A stretch of 64,000 bases of DNA from Pythium myriotylum (taxonomy: Eukaryota > Oomycota > Peronosporomycetes > Pythiales > Pythiaceae), in the NCBI GenBank assembly GCA_023091665.1, contig JALJCQ010000022.1, forward strand, positions 186,001 to 250,000, read 5' to 3'. Position 1 is the first letter of the stretch; every line of letters begins with the position of its first letter. Positions 58,901 through 64,000 of this stretch are shown here, one piece after another. A program made the position numbers and the translations under genes. Under the pieces are notes generated by a model. It did not search any database, had not been told where the DNA came from, and was given only the letters and a program-made list of their open reading frames with translations.

Positions 58901-60739
58901 ACTATCACTAGTGTCTGTTGTGGGTTTCTTCGTTGGGCTTTCTTTGCCCTTTCTGTTTCTAATCAGTTGCGGGCGAACTTCAGCTTCCTTTTCTCCATCT
59001 TCGTACTCGATATCGTAAGTGCCATTGCTGCGCACTCGGCTGATCACACCGGGGTAATACCGGTCGTTGCCTTTGAACATCGCATCAATGGGCTGTCCAA
59101 CCTGATACTTCTTTTGAAGAGGCTCATCATCGGATGTAGTTGCCAATTTAATCTTGGAAGGACTAGAAGTTCGAGCTCGAATCAGGGTACCATCAACGCC
59201 AGTCTCTTTCTCCCCGTCATCATAGTCAATATCATACTTCCCCGCGATTCGAACACGGGCAATCACCCCAGGATAAAACCTATCTTTTCCTTTGTACTTC
59301 GCTTCAATCTTTTGCCCCAGAGTGAACTTTGGACGGTTCTTCGCATCACTTTCACTTGTCTCGCTTACAGGAGGTTTTTTCGAAGGCGAAGCACCTTCGC
59401 GAAGGCGAATGAGTTCGACCTTCACACCAGTCTCTGTCTCTCCGTCATCGTACTCGATGTCGTACGTCCCGTTCAGTCGTGCACGGGAAACAACACCAGG
59501 AAAAAACCTGTCTCCATTCTTAAATTTCGCTTCCACCTTCTGGCCTTCTCGATACTTCCGAACAGGTTTATCTGACAACTCAGAAGACGAATCCGTCGTA
59601 GGCCTCCTCGTAGCACTAGAAACTGGGCGTTTCGGACGAACTGGCTCGTTGTCACTTTGGACAGCAGGCTTCTTTGGCGAGGACTGGCTGTTTCGCAACC
59701 GAATGCACCCCCCAGGAACATTTTTCTCTAGTTCTCCCGTATCAAACTCAACATCATACGTACCATCCGCATGTGACCGATAGATAGATCCCTTGACGAA
59801 TCCTGCGCTCCCTTTCAGCCTAATTTCAACCTTCTGACCTTTGGAAAAACTCGCATCAGAACTCGAAGCGTCAGTGTCGACAGGTGAAGCCTTCCGCTCA
59901 ATCACTTTTGGCGGGGATGCAGGTTTCTTGGGGCTCAAATTCTTTTTCAGGCTTCGAATAAGTCTTGCGCTCACCTTCATTTCCACTTCGCTGTCATCGT
60001 ACAAAACATCGTACGTGCCGTCAGTTCGCTTTCGCTGAATCGTCCCCGAAAAGAACCGGTCTCCTCCATGAAACTTGGCTTCGACACGGTCACCCTCACT
60101 AAATTGCGGGTGATTGCTGTCGATCATAGAAGGGCACTTGGAACTCTTCTCCTCTTCTGCATCGTCTGCACGAAGTATACGGGCCCGGGATATCTCGCGA
60201 ATACAGCGTTCGTCAACGTTTTTCTCGCACTGACCGCTATCGAAGTCAATATCATACGTTCCATCTGATCGAACTTTCGCAATCACTCCAATCTCGTAGT
60301 CACGCTCGCCAAGGGGTATTGCTTGGATTTCCTCGCCTCGTTGGAATCTAGGATGGCGAGGAGATTTTGCTCTCTTACTTGGTGTGTGGATTCGGCGTTC
60401 ACTTTTTCGACTGCTGCTTCGAGTGGACCGGCGACTTCGGGCAGATGAAGCGGACGAATCACTCGATGAGGAACTAGAAGACGACGAGCGAGATCGATTT
60501 TGTCTTTTCTTGCTCTTCTTTTGTGATCTTGGTTTCCTCCCGCCGATATTCAGCGGACGACCGCACATTTCACAATCATCCATGTCGATGTTGTTGTCAA
60601 ATTTACAATGTGAGCATTTCATAAACTCCCCAAACTTTCCCGTCTTCGGCTTCGAGGTCTCACAAATTTCGCAGTGTGTTACCCAATCTTCAATTTGCTG
60701 ATGCGCGCAAACCCGACAGATCCAACCATGCCGAACCAT
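53000..60739 (-). CDS. Giant zinc-finger/Tudor-like repeat protein
   Basis: Intronless, 2,579 residues from ATG 60739. Two RanBP2-like zinc fingers open it (C8-x2-C11...C23-x2-C26 with Trp6, and C42-x2-C45...C56-x2-C59). A Ser/Arg-rich segment follows (SRSSSSSSSSSDSSASSARS), then 33 Tudor-like units. Each unit is about 52 residues of five-strand pattern FREGDKVEAQYKGKSKFYPG, VISRCRLNGTYDIDYDDGEK and ETGVAADLIR, joined by Ser/Lys/Glu linkers. Units 1-6 and 33 are diverged; units 7-32 make a higher-order repeat of ten units. Tudor domains bind methylated Lys or Arg; the aromatic residues (F/Y-Y-P-G, Y-D-I-D-Y) are kept in nearly all units, so multivalent binding is likely. RanBP2 fingers and RS-type Ser/Arg point to RNA or nuclear speckles. 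The gene ends 33 bp after the globin copy 2 stop (convergent). Confidence 0.88.
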   Translation of the reverse strand: MVRHGWICRVCAHQQIEDWVTHCEICETSKPKTGKFGEFMKCSHCKFDNNIDMDDCEMCGRPLNIGGRKPRSQKKSKKRQNRSRSSSSSSSSSDSSASSARSRRSTRSSSRKSERRIHTPSKRAKSPRHPRFQRGEEIQAIPLGERDYEIGVIAKVRSDGTYDIDFDSGQCEKNVDERCIREISRARILRADDAEEEKSSKCPSMIDSNHPQFSEGDRVEAKFHGGDRFFSGTIQRKRTDGTYDVLYDDSEVEMKVSARLIRSLKKNLSPKKPASPPKVIERKASPVDTDASSSDASFSKGQKVEIRLKGSAGFVKGSIYRSHADGTYDVEFDTGELEKNVPGGCIRLRNSQSSPKKPAVQSDNEPVRPKRPVSSATRRPTTDSSSELSDKPVRKYREGQKVEAKFKNGDRFFPGVVSRARLNGTYDIEYDDGETETGVKVELIRLREGASPSKKPPVSETSESDAKNRPKFTLGQKIEAKYKGKDRFYPGVIARVRIAGKYDIDYDDGEKETGVDGTLIRARTSSPSKIKLATTSDDEPLQKKYQVGQPIDAMFKGNDRYYPGVISRVRSNGTYDIEYEDGEKEAEVRPQLIRNRKGKESPTKKPTTDTSDSDVKKQEKFKQGSKVEAQYKGKSKFYPGVISRCRLNGTYDIDYDDGEKETGVAADLIRLRESSSPGKKKPVEDSEDDRKSSRKFKEGEKVEAQYKGKSKFYPGVISRCRLNGTYDVDYDDGEKETGVAAELIRSRESGGSGSSVGGDRKKFREGDKVEAQYKGKSKFYPGVISRCRLNGTYDIDYDDGEKESNVAGDLIRLRASGSDSEEKQPKKLREGDKIEAQYKGKSKFYPGVISRCRLNGTYDIDYDDGEKETGVAADLIRLRGGGSSSPSKKKPAEDSEDDRKPSKKFKEGEKVEAQYKGKSKFYPGVISRCRLNGTYDIDYDDGEKETGVAADLIRSRGGSASPSKGKKQDDTSEDDRKSAKKFREGEKVEAQYKGKSRFYPGVISRCRLNGTYDIDYDDGEKESGVAGDLIRSLESSKSPAKKKPAEDSEDDRRTKKKFREGDKVEAQYKGKTRFYPGVISRCRLNGTYDIDYDDGEKETGVAGELIRLKESSSPSKKKPEDSSEDDKRGKKFREGEKVEAQYKGKSKYYPGVISRCRLNGTFDIDYDDGEKETGVAAELIRSREAGSPSKKKPISESSEDDGKGNKKFKEGEKVEAQYKGKSKFYPGVISRCRLNGTYDIDYDDGEKETGVAADLIRSMEKKSVKDGSGSKKFSEGEKVEAQYKGKSKFYPGVISRCRLNGTYDINYDDGEKETGVAGELIRSRESSVGGAGMKKLREGDKVEAQYKGKSKFYPGVISRCRLNGTYDIDYDDGEKETGVAADLIRLRESSSPGKKKPVEDSEDDRKSSRKFKEGEKVEAQYKGKSKFYPGVISRCRLNGTYDVDYDDGEKETGVAAELIRSRESGGSGSSVGGDRKKFREGDKVEAQYKGKSKFYPGVISRCRLNGTYDIDYDDGEKESNVAGDLIRLRASGSDSEEKQPKKLREGDKIEAQYKGKSKFYPGVISRCRLNGTYDIDYDDGEKETGVAADLIRLRGGGSSSPSKKKPAEDSEDDRKPSKKFKEGEKVEAQYKGKSKFYPGVISRCRLNGTYDIDYDDGEKETGVAADLIRSRGGSASPSKGKKQDDTSEDDRKSAKKFREGEKVEAQYKGKSRFYPGVISRCRLNGTYDIDYDDGEKESGVAGDLIRSLESSKSPAKKKPAEDSEDDRRTKKKFREGDKVEAQYKGKTRFYPGVISRCRLNGTYDIDYDDGEKETGVAGELIRLKESSSPSKKKPEDSSEDDKRGKKFREGEKVEAQYKGKSKYYPGVISRCRLNGTFDIDYDDGEKETGVAAELIRSREAGSPSKKKPISESSEDDGKGNKKFKEGEKVEAQYKGKSKFYPGVISRCRLNGTYDIDYDDGEKETGVAADLIRSMEKKSVKDGSGSKKFSEGEKVEAQYKGKSKFYPGVISRCRLNGTYDINYDDGEKETGVAGELIRSRESSVGGAGMKKLREGDKVEAQYKGKSKFYPGVISRCRLNGTYDIDYDDGEKETGVAADLIRLRESSSPGKKKPVEDSEDDRKSSRKFKEGEKVEAQYKGKSKFYPGVISRCRLNGTYDVDYDDGEKETGVAAELIRSRESGGSGSSVGGDRKKFREGDKVEAQYKGKSKFYPGVISRCRLNGTYDIDYDDGEKESNVAGDLIRLRASGSDSEEKQPKKLREGDKIEAQYKGKSKFYPGVISRCRLNGTYDIDYDDGEKETGVAADLIRLRGGGSSSPSKKKPAEDSEDDRKPSKKFKEGEKVEAQYKGKSKFYPGVISRCRLNGTYDIDYDDGEKETGVAADLIRSRGGSASPSKGKKQDDTSEDDRKSAKKFREGEKVEAQYKGKSRFYPGVISRCRLNGTYDIDYDDGEKESSVAGDLIRSLESSKSPAKKNPSEDDVASRSSGHKMEPSQSYRVGARIEALFRGKDKYFKGTISRVNSDGTYDVEYDDGDKETKVIAKNIRAIKNSNFSATAEFSSSRPSRPSPAAGARRRSGNSSD
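53322..58855. repeat. 2,145-bp higher-order tandem repeat, 2.58 copies
   Basis: Within the Tudor-like gene, DNA repeats with a period of exactly 2,145 bp (715 codons, so in frame). Copy 1 is about 56711-58855, copy 2 about 54566-56710 and partial copy 3 about 53322-54565. Homology stops at 58856 (inside unit 7) and near 53322-53330. Segments compared by eye are identical, apart from one T/C difference at 53380 versus 55525 (Ser for Gly) and the edges. Each super-unit contains ten Tudor-like units that differ clearly from one another in DNA. Confidence 0.95.
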
Positions 60740-60788
60740 CGATACCTAGTTAGTTTCATAATTAGTATGGACGGTGCTTCAATGTGAA

Positions 60789-62308
60789 TCAACATAGAAC
60801 TGATACCTCCACTCTGGGGGGACTTTGATCGACAAAGCTGTTGCGCCTCTGTGTAGTTGGTGTAGCAAATGGGGGATCGTGAGAATGGCCATATACATCA
60901 ACCGATGGATAGCCAACCCTACGTAAGAATCTGTCAGAGCGATGACTTAGGTAAACCAGTAGGTCGAATGGGCCACCTGTGGTCATTCCACTGGGATTGC
61001 TGGCTGGAGAAAGCCTGATTGTGGATTGGGCTGCCCCATACATGAGCAGAGGCGACCCCCAAGATCTCTAAAAACCTCTGGTAGCATATTGATGACGAGT
61101 CAAATGGCTTCGCTAGCTGTAGAAGAAGAAAATGTTGCGCTCCGTCACTGAGGATGACCCCGAATTGCCGGAGAACGGACAAAAACAATGATCTCGGCAC
61201 ATGGCCGGTCCCTGTAACGTCATGCTGAGCGAATAATTGCGCGACATCAGTACCTCCGCCGATAAATCCATGGCGCCGAGCTGTCAGGATCACACGTAGC
61301 TCGTCCCTGTGAAAGGGAAAAGCTTCGTCAGCAGTACAGAACGACTCCAACAGCGATCAATCTGCTCACCATTCTTGAGCATCTAACTCGAGAAACCGCG
61401 CGAATGCTTGATAGTTTACCAAGCTACTCGAGTGTTGACCAAAGCACTGGCCAACAGCTTGAACCAGGTGGGCAGGGAAGATGACGCCGACCATAGCGAG
61501 TGCGTCCTGGAGGGTGTGAAGCGGCACAGCTCCTGTCATGGCAGGGTCGTACGAGCGGAAGAGTGAATGCAGGTCCGCAAAGCACTGGGCACGAACGAAT
61601 GCATCGCGGAGTTCAACCTTCAGCGACGGCAGGGACCCCGCTCCTCCAGAGCGGGCGGAGAGTGAGCCCCATTCCATCGACGATGGCATCGGCGGGCGAC
61701 CATGATGGAGTCCACTGTACGTAGGCGCTGCGTGCGCGACGGGGCTGATGGGGAAAGGCCGCGCGCCGTGGTAATGAATGGGCGAGCTCATCACAGCACC
61801 TCCTGCGTACGCGTAGTAACCATCCCCGGTCGCTATTGCTGGCGCAGTCACTGGTCGCGGGGACGGCGGTTGCTGGTAGAGTGCGCCGCCGCTTGCGTAC
61901 GCCGGATGTCCATACGCGTCTGGGTATCCGCCCGCGTACGGGTGCAGCTGAGCGATCGGGTAGGGCTCATACCCTCCGGGCGTCGCGTAGGCTGGGCCGT
62001 GGGCGGGCTCGCGCGAGTGGGTGATACCGCGCCAGTACTCGGGGTCCAGTGGCGTCGGTCGCTGGTTCTCGTCGTCTTCTCCGTTGTCGCCTAGATGCGA
62101 CAGCGCTGCGATCATCTCCATGGTGCCTTGGTGCAGCTTCTCTGCGAGTGGGGCACTCGGGCGCTCGTGTCGATCGTTACACGCCGGTGGCTCGCTATAT
62201 TTGACGCGCACCGCCAGTCGCAGCGCCGTCGCAGCCGTCGAGGCGTCGGTTGGCCCCGCACGCGTCGCGCCATCGCCCCATAGCGCCGACGACGAGCTCC
62301 GTGCCCAT
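60789..62308 (-). CDS. EF-hand-like protein with Pro/Tyr/Gly-rich N-terminus
   Basis: Predicted exons: 62212-62308, 61370-62141, about 60983-61306, and a last exon ending 60789; the last junction (58- or 46-bp intron near 60930-60982) is unsure, and the protein might instead end at 60934. The middle is Pro/Tyr/Gly/Ala-rich (YEPYPIAQLHPYAGGYPDAY, then YQQPPSPRPVTAPA). Two EF-hand-like pairs follow: LHSLFRSYDPAMTGAVPLHT and VAQLFAQHDVTGTGHVPRSL, each with Asp/Thr/Gly loop positions but without a full set of calcium ligands. The start at 62308 depends on a 70-bp intron in phase; ATG 62121 is the simpler alternative. No named orthologue. Calcium-sensor-derived scaffold is a guess. Confidence 0.6.
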
Positions 62309-62480
62309 GGAGGTCGGGAGGGTTACGCTGGTGTCGGGAGGGTATCCCAACGAACCATCACTCTGATTCTGGCGGGGAAATGGCGAGCTCTGTTGGAGCA
62401 ACATTTCAAATTATCAGATAGCGGTTTTGTGAATTTTCAGTTTTAGCCGACTGAAGCCCATCCAGCAGCCTTCGAGGGGC

Positions 62481-63164
62481 TCACATGTACAACTGGTACT
62501 CGTACTCGGCGGCGTAGTCGGTCTCTTTCTTGGAGCGACGGCGCTTGATAACTGCGACGAGTGCGACGACCGCAAGCAGCACGAAAGCTCCGCCAAACAT
62601 TTGAACAAGGTCCGTTGAGCCAGGAGCCGTTACCTGCGTGCTGCCACTGGCCAACATCATGCGAGGATGAGCCAAGGCACGATCGTTGAAAGAGTTCCCC
62701 ACGAGGCTCCGCTGTGTGCTCTTCTCCGCCGCCAGCTCCTGGTTTGCGTTGGTTGTGGCACCAGCAGCGAGTTCGTCGCGAGTCTGGTATCCCCCAGGCA
62801 GGTCCGCTTCTGTGTTGCGACGACTTTCTGCCGATAGCTCAGTGTTCGCGTAGTCGTTCATGGCTCTGAGGGCCTCCTCCACCGTTCTCGCCTCGTCAGT
62901 CTGCTGAGCGACGACAGCGTCTTTCTGACCGACGCTCTGCTTGTCATCGTCCAGCTCGAGCAGACTGTTGCCTTTGCCCGCGAGCGAGTCGATGAGATCT
63001 TGTCGCTTCTTCCGAGCGGCCTCCTGAAGATCCACCAAGGGATCGTCTCCTTGGTCGGCCGACAGCAACTGCATCTTGCCCTTGTCCGAGAGAGAGTTCA
63101 GCAGCTTGTTGAGCGCGCTCTCGCGCTGCGCCTGCTCGTCGACGAGTGGATCTCCGCTGCTCAT
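62481..63164 (-). CDS. Single-pass membrane protein with duplicated N-terminal motif
   Basis: Intronless, about 227 residues from ATG 63164 (an in-frame ATG at 63293 would add 43 residues, but that stretch is A/T-rich and looks like leader). The N-terminal part contains two similar blocks: DPLVDEQAQRESALNKLLNS with SLSDKGKMQLL, and DPLVDLQEAARKKRQDLIDS with LAGKGNSLLEL. A polar helical middle follows, then one transmembrane helix (FGGAFVLLAVVALVAVI, about 188-206) and a basic stop-transfer KRRRSKK. The short tail ends in YEYQLYM, which contains a Tyr-based YxxL-type sorting motif. No signal peptide, so either tail-anchored-like insertion or type II topology. Family not recognised. Confidence 0.6.
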   Translation of the reverse strand: MSSGDPLVDEQAQRESALNKLLNSLSDKGKMQLLSADQGDDPLVDLQEAARKKRQDLIDSLAGKGNSLLELDDDKQSVGQKDAVVAQQTDEARTVEEALRAMNDYANTELSAESRRNTEADLPGGYQTRDELAAGATTNANQELAAEKSTQRSLVGNSFNDRALAHPRMMLASGSTQVTAPGSTDLVQMFGGAFVLLAVVALVAVIKRRRSKKETDYAAEYEYQLYM

Positions 63165-63576
63165 GTCTTCCGGTCGCTTTCGAGTCGAACGACTGATTTG
63201 CGAATGGGATCCAAGTGGTCGCTCGCAGAGTTTCCAGGATCCATGCACACGACTCTTCAAGCTCCAAATACCCTTTAAAACATATACAACCATTCTAATG
63301 ATACACTGTAATATAGAAATTCATTTGAATATGCTTCCTTCTGTATTGAATCACCAGGATCGTCACTGCGATACTGGATGCGCGACTCCCACCACGACCT
63401 TGTCGCCCTGATGACGCCCCCATTACGTGGTCCACCTTACTTTGTGCGCGTCAACAGGCCGCTTGTCCCTCGCATCATCCTCGCGTCGATCTGTTTCCTC
63501 TTCCGGCGCCAGAGACGAAGCGCGGCATTTCGCAATCCGCGCCCAAGCAGAAATCGCCCAAGCACCCCTGAGAAGC
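63165..63576. promoter_or_regulatory. Divergent promoter with GTGGTCCAC site
   Basis: 412 bp between the membrane-protein gene and the ROK kinase gene. GTGGTCCAC is at 63427-63435 (followed by CTTAC). An A/T-rich stretch (63281-63340) lies nearer the membrane-protein gene. No gene seen. Confidence 0.4.
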
Positions 63577-64000
63577 ATGCCCAAGCGCTTCGCCGGCGTC
63601 GAGCTCGGCGGCACGACCTGGCTGCTCGCCATCGCGGAGGACCATCCGGAGAACATCCTCGAGCAGACGGCCATCCACACGACCACGCCCGCCGAGACGC
63701 TCGCGGCCGCCGTCGAGTGGCTCAAGACGCGCACCTTCGACGCCATCGGCATCGCCTCGTTCGGACCCGTGGACCTCAACAAGGACAGCCCCACCTACGG
63801 ATACATCACCACCACGCCCAAGCCCGACTGGGGCAACACCGAGATCGTTGGCGTCTTCCAGCGCGCCTTCCCGGGCGTGCCCATCGGCTTTGACACGGAC
63901 GTGAACGCGCCCGCGCTCTACGAGGTCACCCACGGCGGCCACGAGAACGTCACGAGCGCCTGCTACATCACCGTCGGCACTGGCGTCGGCGTCGGCGTCG
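63577..64000 (+). CDS. ROK-family fructokinase (5' part, cut by window end)
   Basis: The first 141 codons from ATG 63577; the frame runs off the window. The start is MPKRFAGVELGGTTWLLAIA, with the ROK phosphate-loop-like GVELGGTTW. Next come AIGIASFGPVDLNKDSPTYG and TTTPKPDWGN, which are the substrate-binding blocks of bacterial YdhR/GmuE-type fructokinases. The catalytic Asp is D108 in GFDTDVNAPALYE, and the second ATP loop begins CYITVGTGVGVG. ROK fructokinases phosphorylate fructose to fructose 6-phosphate. Very high third-position G/C fits the host genome. Because the family is mainly bacterial, an old horizontal transfer is possible, yet amelioration is complete. A continuation with zinc-binding CxH...CxxC residues is expected beyond the window. 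Confidence 0.9.
   Translation, partial: MPKRFAGVELGGTTWLLAIAEDHPENILEQTAIHTTTPAETLAAAVEWLKTRTFDAIGIASFGPVDLNKDSPTYGYITTTPKPDWGNTEIVGVFQRAFPGVPIGFDTDVNAPALYEVTHGGHENVTSACYITVGTGVGVGV

Noticed and set aside
53536..59575. Sets of plus-strand open frames (66, 81, 229 and 448 codons) repeated every 2,145 bp
   Set aside because: They are antisense shadows of the Tudor-repeat gene; their repetition only mirrors the tandem DNA.
53000..60739. Repeat block as transposon or satellite DNA
   Set aside because: The period is a multiple of three, the frame is open throughout and the unit is a recognisable protein domain; no terminal repeats or transposase.
1..64000. CRISPR array, prophage, insertion sequence or bacterial operon
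   Set aside because: Genes have spliceosomal introns and eukaryotic families; no short spaced direct repeats, integrase or transposase genes were seen.

Overview
The window reads as nuclear DNA of an oomycete, most likely a Pythium/Phytophthora-type water mould. The signs are gene density (about 37 protein genes in 64 kb), very short GT-AG introns (about 46-110 bp), strong G/C at third codon positions, oomycete-style initiator sequences (GCTCATTC...) just upstream of start codons, and gene families common in oomycetes: three-repeat Myb, GH17 glucanases, Tudor-like repeat proteins and C-terminal 'LPxDCVxxIFxF' LRR-type proteins. This is inference from content; I could not place the genus. Exon models were built by eye from splice signals and phase agreement, so each boundary is a prediction.

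Layout. 0-12 kb: Myb regulator (-), NFU1 Fe-S scaffold (-), a TEX2/Nvj2-like PH-SMP lipid-transfer protein (-), EMC8/9 (-), an armadillo protein (+), a Hook-family coiled-coil protein (-). 12-20 kb: TFIIH helicase XPB (+), a type I membrane protein (+), a Cys/His-motif protein (-), and two tandem secreted GH17 beta-glucanases (-). 20-27 kb, very compact: CGR1/CCDC86 (-) divergent from a TEN1-like telomere protein (+), histone-mRNA-binding SLBP (-), UNC119 (-), an unknown protein (+), a possible small gene (+), a thiamine-pyrophosphate-type mitochondrial carrier (-) and a 45-residue membrane peptide (-). 27-39 kb: mitochondrial EF-G1 (+), a large LRR protein (-), a TPR/Sel1/MYND protein (-), a TrmH/SpoU methyltransferase (+) and a Uma2-like PD-(D/E)XK protein (-). 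39-53 kb: VWA protein (+), two related LRR-like proteins (-), a TTLL polyglutamylase (-), a PA-PA-ankyrin-IQ protein (+) and two tandem globin-like proteins (+). 53-64 kb: a 2,579-residue zinc-finger/Tudor-repeat protein (-), an EF-hand-like protein (-), a single-pass membrane protein (-) and the 5' part of a ROK-family fructokinase (+), cut by the window end.

Most genes are housekeeping and are not an operon-like system. Several fit flagellum or cytoskeleton biology (TTLL, UNC119, Hook) or nuclear maintenance (XPB, TEN1, SLBP, CGR1), often as divergent pairs sharing 120-230 bp promoters.

The most unusual element is the Tudor-repeat gene at 53000-60739. It carries 33 Tudor-like units. Ten of these, with mutually diverged DNA, form a 2,145-bp (715-codon) super-unit present 2.58 times in tandem, and the copies are essentially identical. 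Other points are a palindromic GTGGTCCAC motif concentrated in divergent promoters, an armadillo gene with one exactly 123-bp exon per repeat, a 16-bp micro-exon holding the carrier signature, an intact TEN1-like gene, and a ROK kinase of bacterial type.
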